A stretch of DNA of 13,490 nt from Pavlovales sp. CCMP2436 (Eukaryota; Haptophyta; Pavlovophyceae; Pavlovales): NCBI GenBank assembly GCA_026770615.1, contig MU631321.1:458284-471773 (forward strand), in the 5' to 3' direction. Both the position numbers and the translations under genes were made by a program. The stretch's first letter is position 1. Each line of letters begins with the position of its first letter. This document shows, in pieces, positions 1 through 8,118 of this stretch. The notes below the pieces were generated by a model, which saw only the letters and a list, made by a program, of their open reading frames with translations, did no database searches and was not told the origin of the DNA.

Positions 1-640
1 CCCGTAGTGGCCCGGTACCCGCACCCGGGCTCGTCGCACGCGAACGGCCGCTCGCCGCTGTGCGTGCGCTTGTGCCTCGTGAGGTGGCTCGCGGTAGAGG
101 TCCGGTACTCGCACCCCGGCTCGTCGCAGGCGTGTGACAGCTCGCCGCTGTGCGTGCGCTTGTGCTTCTTGAGGTCGCCCGCCTTAGCGGCCCGGTACCC
201 GCACACGGGCTCGTCGCATGCGTGCGGCCGCTCGCCGCTGTGCGTGCGCATGTGCGCCTTGAGGGTGCTCGGAGTGGCGGCGCTGTACTCGCAGCCCGGC
301 TCATCGCACGCGAATGGCCGCTCGTCGCTGTGCGTGCGCTTGTGCCTCGTGAGGTGGCTCGCGGTTGAGGCCCGGTACTCGCACCCCGGCTCGTCGCAGG
401 CGTGTGGCAGCTCGCCGCTGTGCGTGCGCTTGTGCTTCTTGAGGTCGCCCGCCTGAGCGGCCCGGTACCCGCACCCGGGCTCGTCGCATGTGTGCGGCAG
501 CTCGTCGCATGTGTGCGGCCGCTCGCCGCTGTGCGTGCGCTGGCGCGCCTTGAGGGTGCTCGAAGTGGCGGCGCTGTACTCGCAGCACGGCTCATCGCAC
601 GCGAATGGCCGCTCGTCGCTGTGCGTCGCCTCGTGGGCGT
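1..640 (-). repeat. 270-bp higher-order tandem repeat of three zinc fingers
   Basis: Positions 1-270 align base for base with 271 onward (for example 141-180 with 411-450), and a third partial copy starts near 562. The unit is three 90-bp fingers. The second copy is longer by 21 bp because CTCGTCGCATGTGTGCGG is duplicated in tandem at about 480-518. This inserts seven residues before finger 4 without breaking the frame. The pattern shows recent expansion of the array by unequal exchange in three-finger blocks. Confidence 0.85.
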
Positions 641-852
641 GGAGCCTCTTCGGGTCTGTAGTCCTCCAGTTGCAGCCGCTGATTGAGCACGCGTGCTCGC
701 CACTGTGGGAACTGCGCTTGTGCCTCGCAAGGTTGCGCGCGCCGTTCTTGGTCGTGTACTCGCAGCCAGGCTCGTTGCACGCGAGCGTCTTGCGTTTGGG
801 GGCCGGCTGCTGGCCCTCCGAGCTGTCGTCGGCTCGTCGCCTCGGGGTGCAT
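1..852 (-). CDS. C2H2 zinc-finger protein, partial (3' end outside window)
   Basis: On the minus strand this encodes about nine C2H2 fingers of 30-residue period, most fitting C-X4-C-X12-H-X3-H and joined by TH-S-G/D-E-R/L-P linkers. Typical fingers begin CDEPGCEY. A basic PKRK motif (about 790-802), a possible nuclear localisation signal, lies just before finger 1. Fingers rotate through three types, ending in roughly DLKKHKRTH, HLTRHKRTH and TLKAHMRTH. In finger 3 the first zinc-binding His is replaced by Arg (KARQRTH). Finger 9 is cut by the window edge. The finger frame opens after a TGA at 870-872 and has no ATG. The nearest ATG (850-852) is one base out of frame, so there is a small indel, a sequencing error, or a splice acceptor near 841. 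The likely role is nuclear nucleic-acid binding; the target is unknown. Confidence 0.8.
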
Positions 853-947
853 AACAGAAGCCCGTCGCCTCACATTTTTAAATCGCAGATTGAAAAAGGT
901 TTCAGTATGCAGAATAAATCAGTATGCAAAAATGAGCCGCCGCCTGA

Positions 948-1925
948 CTATCCGACAAGAGCAGTATGACCGGCTTGACCCCCAAGGGCCAGCACCCGGG
1001 CCGCTAGCTCCGCGTTGGTCGAGCCCGAAGTCCCCAGCGCAAGTGCGCGCTCCGCGACCCAGCCGTTGAGGTGTTCAATCTCCGTCGCACGCCCCCTTGA
1101 GACGTCCTGCTGCATGCTCGAATAATTTGAAGCAGTCGCCTCGGCGCAGCTGACAGCGAACGCGAGCAGCTCGGCTGCACGTGGCGTCTCTGCAGATGAG
1201 CTTCGTCGGGCGACCTCCGCAATTTCTTCGCACACGGCCTCCGCGAGCTGCCGCCCCTCCACTCGTTGCAGCACGTCCCCGTTCTGCACGTTCCAAATCG
1301 CTGTCAGTGGATTGATCACCGCATTCGCTGCGAGCTTGAGCCAGAGCCGACGCTGGGTTGCTTGAGCCGTCTCCACAAACGCGCACAGGCCCGACGCCGC
1401 AAAGCGTGCAGCCGAGGAGCGCACCGCCATGCTATCGATATTCCGCAGTGGCCCCACCCAGGTGCTGCCGCAGCCGGCGTGCTGGACCTCGCGCGCGCTG
1501 CCAGCCTCTTGCTGCGCTGCGTGCAGCCAGGCGCCATGGGTAGTGGTGGCAACGAGGAGCGAGGTCGCCGGAGGCAGCCGTAGCTCGGAAAGGCTGAGAG
1601 GGCCGTTGCACATCAGGACGACGGTCGCCGAAGCCGCAAGTCGCTCACGCACGCCGTCTAGCGCCGCTCCGACGCTGTACGCCTTCACAGCAACAACAAG
1701 CATGTCGATAGGGCTCCCTGGGCCACTCGACGGCTCCACGCTGACCTGCGCCTCGTGCCGGTCCGCCCAGTCGCGATGCACGCGCAACAGCTGGCGCCGC
1801 GCGCGCAACGCCGGCGAGCCCGCGCGGAGCAGCAGAGTCGACGAAGGACCGTGGTGCGCTGCCCACAGTGTGCCGAGCGCCCCGCCACCGAGGACCACCA
1901 AGCTGCCCTCGGGCCGCGGCGGCAT
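948..1925 (-). CDS. panE: 2-dehydropantoate 2-reductase (ketopantoate reductase)
   Basis: Reduces ketopantoate to pantoate with NADPH in pantothenate/CoA synthesis. From the ATG at 1923-1925 the protein has about 325 residues, close to the family norm. Visible motifs in order are a Rossmann nucleotide-binding loop LGGGALGTLWA near the N-terminus, VKAYSV, a CNG triplet in place of the usual QNG, TTTHGAW, the catalytic-lysine helix WLKLAANAVINPLTA, and the C-terminal SSMQQD...GRATEIEHLNG motif with the conserved Glu. It ends in TAG at 948-950. The frame stays open upstream to a TGA at 2091-2093 and would add a hydrophobic stretch and an ARRFSGR segment, but that extension has no ATG. The ATG at 1925 is chosen because it leaves a complete enzyme. 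It lies divergently from the armadillo-BTB gene and 95 bp upstream of the zinc-finger ORF on the same strand. Confidence 0.93.
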   Translation of the reverse strand: MPPRPEGSLVVLGGGALGTLWAAHHGPSSTLLLRAGSPALRARRQLLRVHRDWADRHEAQVSVEPSSGPGSPIDMLVVAVKAYSVGAALDGVRERLAASATVVLMCNGPLSLSELRLPPATSLLVATTTHGAWLHAAQQEAGSAREVQHAGCGSTWVGPLRNIDSMAVRSSAARFAASGLCAFVETAQATQRRLWLKLAANAVINPLTAIWNVQNGDVLQRVEGRQLAEAVCEEIAEVARRSSSAETPRAAELLAFAVSCAEATASNYSSMQQDVSRGRATEIEHLNGWVAERALALGTSGSTNAELAARVLALGGQAGHTALVG

Positions 1926-2211
1926 CGCGGGCGCGGGCCGGCCGGAGAACCGCCGGGCGAGAGCCGTGCCGCCAGCCGAGAGCACGCCGCAGCCTAGAGC
2001 TAGGCCGAGGAACGCGCCAACCGAGAACGCGCTAGATGCCAGAATTTTCGCCGGGCGCCGAGACCGCGACGTCCCGTCAAGACCCGACGTTCAAGATCCG
2101 CCATCGTGATTCCGCCATCACGTGGGCTGGCAGGCGCTAGTCGCGCGGCTGCGAGGTGCGGACGGCGACGACCAGGCCCGTGCCGCAGGTGCGCTGGCGC
2201 AGTAGGTCCTG
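1926..2211. promoter_or_regulatory. Divergent intergenic region between panE and armadillo-BTB gene
   Basis: This 286-bp gap separates the two divergent ATGs and must hold at least part of both promoters if both genes are intact. It contains a G-box/E-box CACGTG at 2119-2124 and an inverted repeat CGTGAT-TCCGCC-ATCACG at about 2105-2122. No TATA box is evident. Much of the gap is also open in a coding-like frame on one strand or the other: a panE N-terminal extension up to 2090, and armadillo-like residues at 2110-2202. The real untranslated spacing may therefore be much shorter. The regulatory role is inferred from position only. Confidence 0.4.
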
Positions 2212-3522
2212 ATGGACGAGTGCCATCGCGCGCCCATCGCCGCCGCGGGCGCGCTGCCGCTCCTCGTCGCGCTGCTGCGGTCCGCCCACTCGGTGGCGCC
2301 AGGGATCGCATCAATTGCTCTTGTCGAGTTTGCGAAGGATACAGACCTTACACAGCCCATAGTAGACGCGGGTGCGGTGCCCGCTCTCGTTGCACTCCTG
2401 CGCGTAGGCACTGACGTGGGCAAGTCACGCTCAGCTTGTGCAATTGCGTGGCTCTCCGTTGAGGCCAGCCGCCACACGCTCGTATTGGCAGAGGGCGCGC
2501 TGCCACCGCTCGTGGCACTGCTGCGCTCTGGCACCGAGAAAGGCAAGTCGAACGCAGTGTCTGCGATCGCGATGCTCTCCGAGGATGCGCTCAACCGCGC
2601 GCTCATCGTGGACGCGGGTGTGCTTCCGCCGCTGATCACGTTCCTCAGCTCGTCGGGCGTCTATTCGCATACCGCCGCCGGCCAGAACGCCTGCACCACC
2701 TTGCGGAACCTCGCTGCGCATGCGCAGCTGCGAGAGCTGGTAAAGGGGTATGGAGCTGTGGGCATCCTCGCGGCCGCCGCGCATGCGAGTGACTGCGTGT
2801 CGGCAGACAAAGCGCGCGCTACGCTACGCGCGCTCTGCCCGACGCAGGACGACGCCGAACGCGCGCTGGGGACGCAGCACCTCGAGATTGATGTTCTGCG
2901 CACAGAGGCGGACAAATGCTTTGAGTCGCTCGCATTGCTTGCCGGCCCGGTCGCGGCCGGGCACGACGTGGAATTTCACTGCGAGGACGGCGAGAAGATT
3001 GGTTGCAGCCGGCTGCTGCTCTCGCACGCGTCGCCCTACTACAAGGCGCTCTTCAGCAAAGGCACAGTGGAAAGCGTGAGCGGTATCGTCAAGCCCGACA
3101 AGGATTTCTCGTCGGCCGCACACCTCGCGCTGCTCGGCCAGCTGCACGCACTCGGCAATGCGCCGCTCCCGGCCGAGCTCGACGGGCGGCTCGAACTGCT
3201 CTGCCTCGCGGTCAAGGTGCGCGCGCCCAGCGGCGGCGCAGATGATACGGCTGCGCGCGTGCTTGAGCGGTGCGATCGCGCGGTGCGTAAATCACTTTTC
3301 GCAGACAACTGTCTCGCCGTGCTGCTGCGGCTCAAGCCGTACGCCGCCGAGCTGGCGGGGCTCGTTGACGCGGCGCACGCGGTGATGACGAAGTACGTGG
3401 TTGAGGTGGTCGAGCAGCCGATGTGGCTCGAGTTCAAACAGAACTACCCGGTATCCGCCTTGGCCATCATGGAGGATGTTGCCATCAAGCAGGCCACGCG
3501 CAAGCGGCTGCGCACGGCGTGA
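2212..3522 (+). CDS. Armadillo-repeat protein with C-terminal BTB-like domain
   Basis: A 436-residue protein. Residues about 8-205 contain four to five armadillo repeats, each with a G-A-[LV]-P-x-L-[VI]-x-[LF]-L core (GALPLLVALLR, GAVPALVALLR, GALPPLVALLR, GVLPPLITFL). Residues about 250-335 resemble a BTB/POZ fold (HDVEFHCEDGEKIGCSRLLL then SHASPYYKALF), followed by a helical region and a basic end, RKRLR. The combination recalls plant ARIA/ABAP1-type proteins, which act as protein-interaction scaffolds or cullin-3 adaptors; that role is inferred here. The ATG at 2212 starts inside the repeat pattern. The same frame upstream (2110-2202) reads like another armadillo repeat but is separated by TAG at 2203-2205, so the annotated protein may be 5'-truncated or the gene damaged. 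It ends in TGA, with a poly(A) signal 33 bases downstream. Confidence 0.85.
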   Translation: MDECHRAPIAAAGALPLLVALLRSAHSVAPGIASIALVEFAKDTDLTQPIVDAGAVPALVALLRVGTDVGKSRSACAIAWLSVEASRHTLVLAEGALPPLVALLRSGTEKGKSNAVSAIAMLSEDALNRALIVDAGVLPPLITFLSSSGVYSHTAAGQNACTTLRNLAAHAQLRELVKGYGAVGILAAAAHASDCVSADKARATLRALCPTQDDAERALGTQHLEIDVLRTEADKCFESLALLAGPVAAGHDVEFHCEDGEKIGCSRLLLSHASPYYKALFSKGTVESVSGIVKPDKDFSSAAHLALLGQLHALGNAPLPAELDGRLELLCLAVKVRAPSGGADDTAARVLERCDRAVRKSLFADNCLAVLLRLKPYAAELAGLVDAAHAVMTKYVVEVVEQPMWLEFKQNYPVSALAIMEDVAIKQATRKRLRTA

Positions 3523-3555
3523 GGCGGGGACGGACAGTCTAAATAAGTAGAGTAC

Positions 3556-3561
3556 AATAAA
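3556..3561 (+). terminator. Poly(A) signal AATAAA for the armadillo-BTB gene
   Basis: A canonical AATAAA hexamer lies 33 bases after the TGA stop of the upstream plus-strand gene. The sequence around it is AT-rich, in contrast to the GC-rich coding region. This fits a short 3' UTR with cleavage a few tens of bases downstream. Confidence 0.6.
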
Positions 3562-4167
3562 AGCCAAGTATATCGGCGAGGGTGAGGAGAGGTGAGAGCG
3601 AGGGTGTGGGCATGGTGGAGATGGGAACGGTGGCAGCGGCAGCCGCAGCAGCTCGAGAGAAGGAGACGGCAAGCTGTGGTGAAAGTCGAACGTGGGCGGC
3701 TGGGACGAGGACGACAGCGACACATGGAAGGCGGCGGCGGCGGCGACAATGTGGCAAGGACATCGGCGTGTCCGCCGGCAACTCAACGATGTAAATTTAT
3801 TTCAGTGGTGGTCACGAAGCTCAGGCGCAGCTGAAGACCTGCTGGAATGGCGGATTCACTTGCGAAAGTGACGTCGTTATGAACCGATGGTCCAATGACA
3901 GGACTTGAGCGGAATAAATTATATACTATTCCACGCTCCCTCGTTTGCTCATCTTCGGAAGTTTCAACGAAACGTTGCGCTTGCGCCGCCAAGATATGGG
4001 TCGCGCGGGCAGCGCACATGGCACGACAGTCGCACGCGTAATGAGCCATATTTACAAGCTGGCGTCTGACTGGCCTGGAGGCTGGAAGTTGTGCTGGTCT
4101 GAGAGCTGCGTCGACTAAATTGCCTGCTGCGCGCTTAGTAACGCTTTATAATTAAGCTACAGTGCTA
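3562..4167. other. Intergenic region, no gene seen
   Basis: The first part (about 3575-3780) is purine-rich on the plus strand and gives low-complexity Arg/Glu or Pro/Ser/Leu translations, so I do not call a gene. The rest is mixed-composition DNA with short open frames and no recognised motif. A 14-mer CAAGCTGGCGTCTG at 4055-4068 reappears exactly at 13325-13338 on the other side of the retrotransposon. Confidence 0.5.
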
Positions 4168-4512
4168 GGCGTTTGCCAAACAGGCAAACAAATGTTTGCC
4201 AAACGGTTTGGCAAACGGGCAAACGAACGGGCAAACGCGTTCATTTGTCAGGTCTACCCCCCCTCTCCGTTCGTTTGAGCGTTTGTTTGTTTGGCAGCGT
4301 GCTCAGCCTAATTTACATTAAAAAAAGTTCGACAGCACTCGTGCGCAGCCTGACAACACTGGCACTGGGGGAGAAAGAAGAGAAAGAGGGGGGGGGTAAC
4401 CGCCGTTTAACCGCCGTTCGTTTGTCACGATCCGTGGTTCCGTTCGTTCGATTGTTTGCCAGACTACGCCGGCCCCAAACAAACGAACGCAAACGTTTTT
4501 GACAAACTCAGG
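4168..4512. repeat. Cluster of GTTTGCC/GGCAAAC inverted repeats
   Basis: Two arms rich in GTTTG/CAAAC words (about 4168-4290 and 4420-4512) flank a centre holding C- and G-runs. The left arm contains GTTTGCCAAAC twice (4171-4181 and 4194-4204). The second copy forms a perfect 11-bp-arm palindrome with GTTTGGCAAAC around one central G (4194-4216). The right arm has GTTTGCC, CAAACAAACGAACG and TTTGACAAAC in partly inverted order. The ends are only roughly inverted (GTTTGCCAAA against GTTTGTCAAA read from the right). It could be a decayed foldback or MITE-type element. No target duplication was found. Confidence 0.55.
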
Positions 4513-4796
4513 CTCCTGATAGCGTGATATAGAAATGAAGGGGGGCTTTGACTGGCGATGTGACAAATCATCAAGCTTATCTTAGCGCTCCGACACAGGC
4601 TCCAACGCTCTACGCCGAAGAGGGGAATTCATGATCTATGTTTTGTATTAGCGGCTACATCAATATATTAGCGGCTCAGCAATGTCCTGGTCTAGATATG
4701 AAATGGACTGGGGGCTGCCAGCCGCCACCACGCATCGACAGCGGAGGGTATCGCCACTATTGTGCTGCCTGGGCGGCGCCAGGCGAGAGTTCCGCC
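4513..4796. other. Left flank of the retrotransposon, no gene seen
   Basis: Non-coding sequence up to the 3' LTR. TATTAGCGGCT occurs twice, at about 4646-4656 and 4666-4676. A related ATATAGCGGCTC lies at about 13346-13357 on the far side of the element. No coding evidence was seen. Confidence 0.45.
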
Positions 4797-5017
4797 TGTT
4801 GAGGTACTCCTGCGGTGGCACAGGGGTCTGGAGCGAAGCGCCGTCGAGGGCTGTCGACGGGAGCTAGAGTGATCCAAGAATAGATCGATTTAGAATGAAA
4901 TGACTCAAGTTTAATCATAGGAACTTATCTTCCTGGTGAAGACAAGTTCCTTGCTATCTTAGCCGAACTGCGTATCGAGTCAGGTAAATCTGACCAGTGT
5001 CAGATTACATTGACACA
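4797..5017 (-). repeat. 3' LTR, complete (221 bp)
   Basis: Read on the minus strand it starts TGTGTCAATG directly after the polypurine tract and ends CCTCAACA, giving the usual TG...CA ends. Positions 4797-4972 match 12621-12796 with 8 differences. The remaining 45 bp (4973-5017) are present only here. They hold a perfect small hairpin, AATCTGAC-CAGT-GTCAGATT (4987-5006). A second stem, with arms 4919-4932 and 4938-4951 (13 of 14 pairs, 5-base loop), is shared with the other LTR. Confidence 0.88.
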
Positions 5018-5024
5018 CCCCCTC
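5018..5024 (-). other. Polypurine tract (plus-strand primer)
   Basis: On the minus strand GAGGGGG lies immediately before the first TG of the 3' LTR, where the polypurine tract that primes second-strand DNA synthesis is expected. Its position fixes the inner LTR boundary at 5017. Confidence 0.7.
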
Positions 5025-5095
5025 GATCTGATGAGTAGGGTGGATGATGCAGTTAAGAATGTGCATGTTGCCAAAACGCTAAAGTGATGAAGTTG

Positions 5096-5598
5096 TTAGT
5101 TGAACTTGGTCGTTGGCTTGATCACGCCCGTGACCAGTTTCGCGAAGAGCTTGAACTGCGCGCCTCCGAGCGGCTTGGTGAAGCCGTCAGCGATGTTGTC
5201 GTTGGTGCCCACCTTCTGGATGGAGATGACCTTGTGCTCGACACAGTCGCGAATGAAGTGATGCCGGATGTTAATGTGCTTGGTGCGCGAGTGGAACTTG
5301 GGGTTGTGCGCGAGGTCGATCGCACCCTTGTTGTCCTCAAAGAGCGGGAGCGGGGCGTCGACCTTGATGATGCCCAGGTCGTTGATGATGTCACAGAAGT
5401 AGATGGCCTTCTTGCCGGCGTCGGCGAGGGCGAGGTACTCGGCTTTGTCGACGAGAGCGTGGTGATGGACTGCCGAGAGGAGCGCCAGCTGACAGGCGCG
5501 CCTGCAAAGAAGAAGACATACCCAGTTATCGAGCGGTGGCGCTCGAGGTCGGCTGCCCAGTCGGAGTCGACGTAGGCCACTAGGTGCGGCAGCGTCTA
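5096..5598 (-). pseudogene. pol: Copia RNase H domain, broken
   Basis: This is the C-terminal end of the pol polyprotein. It starts with VDSDWAADLERHRSITGYVF, the typical copia RNase H opening with its catalytic Asp residues. After LSSTK the frame shifts by one base at about 5455 and resumes as AEYLALADAGKKAIYF. It continues through LFEDNKGAI and a TKHINIRHHFIRD motif to GFTKPLGG, ending at TAA 5096-5098. A TAG at 5596-5598 separates it, in the same frame, from the reverse transcriptase. The full set of family motifs is readable, so the breaks are recent compared with the divergence of the domain, or are sequence errors. Confidence 0.85.
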
Positions 5599-7017
5599 CG
5601 CCTTGGAGCTGCGGTAGAGGAGACCTTGGTGTGTCGATCCAGCGAGGTAGAGCCAGACGCGCTTGGCGGCGTCGAGCGCAGAACTGGTCGGAGATGCCAT
5701 CGAGCGCGCGAGGAAGCTTGATGCGAAAGCGACGTCCAGCCGACAGGTGTTGGAGATGAAGAGCAGCGCCCCGAACATGGAGCGGAAGTTGGAGCTGCCC
5801 TCGCGATCGAGTAGCTCGGGCTCGTCCGAGCCGTTGTGCTTGTCGAGGTCGATCATCATGGGGGACTTCTTCATGGAGATGCCCAAGAGGTCGAAGCGCT
5901 CGAGGCAGGTCTCGATGTAGAAAGGCATCGACATTGTGATGCTGTTCTTGTCCTGCTCGACGTTGACGCCGAGGAAGGTCTTGATGGGGCCGAGGAAGCG
6001 GATGTCGTAGAACCCCTTGAGCTCGTCGACGATCTCTGCGCAGGCCGTTGGACTTGGAGAGCTCGGGAGCAGAAGGAAGTCGTCCACGAACAAGCCCGCA
6101 AGGTCGATGGAGCCGTCCTCACGGATGCGGCGGTAAACAGACCAGGAGGCGTCGATGCGGTGGAACTTGATGCGTTCCATGATGTCGAGATTGGTCTTCC
6201 ACCAGAGTCGGCCACTCTGCTTGAGACCGTTGATGGCGCGGCGGCAGCGCAGCGTGACCTTGAAGCCGGGCTGCGCGATGACCTTGGCCTGGTAGAGCGG
6301 CGGGAGTCCGAGGTGGAGTTGTTCCGAGTCGGGGACCTCAGCGTTGAGGTATGCTGATGACACATCTGCGCTGCACACTTGCCAGCGAGAGTCGCCGGGC
6401 TTGCGCATGAAGGCGGCGTGAGCGAGGAGTAAACGCAATGAGTCGTAGCGCAGCGTCGGGGAGTAGGTCTCGTCGTAGTGGAGACCTGGGATTTTCCGGA
6501 ATCCTCGCGCGACGATGCGCGCCTTGTACTTGTCAACCGTCCCGTCGGCTTGAGGCTTGACCTTGAAGACGAACTTGGTCGGGATGATCGGCGCTCGCTC
6601 GCGGATGGAAACCTCGTCCCATGTGTGGAGAACACGGTGGGACTCGAGCTCAGCGATGGTGGCAGTAGCCCAATCATTCTTGTATTCGCCGGCCATGGCG
6701 TCCTTGAAGTTCTTGGGCGTCGGCACGTCGGCGGCGAGTAGGACCACGTTGGCCGTGTAGTTGTGTCGTGGCTGCTGTCGCAGCCCGACGCGGAGGTCGC
6801 CGGTCGGGCAAACGATCGGCGGAGAGGATGGCTCCGGGGAAGGCTCTGAGGATGGCTCGGAGGATGAAGTCGGCGTGGCGGTGCGCGGCGGCGGCGGCGC
6901 GTCATTGTCGTCTGAGTCCGAGTCTTGGTTGAGCGGTGGCGGGTCGTCGTTGACGTCCTTGCCTTCACCCCCATAGGCTGCTCTGTCGGCGGCGATCTTG
7001 TCGTCATCGGGGAAGCC
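5599..7017 (-). pseudogene. pol: Copia reverse transcriptase domain
   Basis: Long uninterrupted reading with the full copia RT pattern: the entry region (YKNDWATATIAELESH, then PTKFVFKVK and KARIVARGF), the first catalytic Asp in SADVSSAYLNAEV (about 6364-6366), the GLKQSGRLWW motif, and the active-site LFVDDFLLLP with VDD at 6079-6087. The connection region FRSMFGALLFISNTCRLDVA follows. All three catalytic Asp residues are kept. The N-terminal part (about 6780-6960) is a low-complexity acidic Ser/Pro/Asp spacer between integrase and RT. The frame enters from integrase by a shift near 7017 and ends at TAG 5596-5598. The domain itself looks intact, but it is not connected to a complete polyprotein. 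Confidence 0.92.
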
Positions 7018-8118
7018 AAGGTGTTGGTGATCGGGTTGGAGCCGCTGAAGTGCACGCTCCTTGAAGTATTGTCGGCGATGGTGGACTCGTTGAAGAGCAC
7101 ATGCCGAGAGACCGTGATGACGTTGTCGGCTGTGAGTAGAACGTATCCGAGGGCGTGGCGTAGCTGGCCGTTCTCGAAGATGCCCGAGGAGCCATACCCG
7201 ACGAAGTTGCCATGCAGCGCGCGCGGTCCGAAGTTGCCGGTGGCGTCGCGCGGGGCTTGCCGTAGATATGCCACTGGGCACCCCCATATGCGGACCTTGG
7301 ACAGGTCGAGCGCCTTGCCAAAAAGCTTCTCGTATGGCGAGAGCTTTTCACCCGGAGAGGTGAGCTGGTTGCACGTCCACGCAGCGGACTTGATAGCCCA
7401 TCCCCACCAGCGAGGCGACATGCCGGACGCGTTGAGCATTGCGCGCACGTCGGGGATGAGGGTGCCAAAGATGCGCTCTGCGACGCTGTTAGTCTGGGGA
7501 TTGTATGGGACCGACACCTCGTTGATGAGCATGTCGTACTTGCGCAAGACGGCCGTCCAGGCCGAGGAAGTGAGCTCCAACGCGCCGTCGAGGTGCAGCC
7601 TTACGCCTGAGAGTCGGTGCTGGAGGGATTTGGCTCCCATCTGATCGAGGTAGAGCTGCAGCTTTGCAGGCGCCTCGGACTTGACGTGCATCATGTAGAT
7701 GCTGCTGTATGCCGTGAAGTCGTCCTTGAAAACGATGGCAAAGCGCACAACGTGAGGAGGAAGGCCGTTGATCGGCCCGAGCACGTCGCTGTGGATGATC
7801 TCGAACGGTCGAGTCGAAGGAGTACGCTGCGTGTGCCGTTGAAGGGTAGGGCCTTCATCCGCGCGACGTCAGACTCAGCGAAGGTCTCGGGCTTGTCCTC
7901 GGCGCCGGCGATGTCAGGGTGCTGAGCGATCGTGCGGCGGACGGCGTGGCGGCCTGCGTGGTTGAAGCGGGCCCGCCGAGGTCAGACGTCTCCTGCGAGA
8001 GGTTAGCAAAGAGCGCCTTGTGGATGGTCGGCGTGTAGTCGAGCGGCACGTTGACCGAGCACTTGATGAGGTGATCGATGCCAAACTTGATCTGTGTGCG
8101 CCGAGTCGACGTGATGGA
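7018..8118 (-). pseudogene. pol: Copia integrase domain, broken
   Basis: The catalytic core is readable from IIHSDVLGPINGL (first Asp, 7785-7787), through RLHLDGALELTS (second Asp, 7587-7589) to PYNPQTNSVAERIFGTL (Glu, 7476-7478), giving a D-D-36-E arrangement. The copia-type C-terminal signature follows: RIWGCPVAYLRQ, GNFVGYGSSG, VITVSRHVLFNE. The second Asp motif differs from the usual DNGGEF. Upstream, a pre-integrase zinc-binding region (about 7845-7990; HAGRHAVRRTI, MKALPF) has lost recognisable HHCC residues. It is joined through frame changes near 7985 and 7845. The region is read in at least three frames, so no intact integrase can be made. Confidence 0.88.

Noticed and set aside
7..969. 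Long plus-strand open frames over the zinc-finger region
   Set aside because: They are the antisense shadow of the 90-bp finger repeat. Only the minus strand gives C2H2 spacing and linkers.
3292..3786. Minus-strand Ser/Pro/Leu-rich frame
   Set aside because: It is antisense to the end of the armadillo-BTB gene and a purine-rich tract.
5084..5575. Plus-strand 163-residue open frame
   Set aside because: It is antisense to RNase H, whose motifs are clear on the minus strand.
5871..7000. Continuation of the integrase frame as an Arg/Ser/Thr-rich protein
   Set aside because: The reverse transcriptase motifs are in another frame over the same bases, so this is out-of-frame low-complexity translation.
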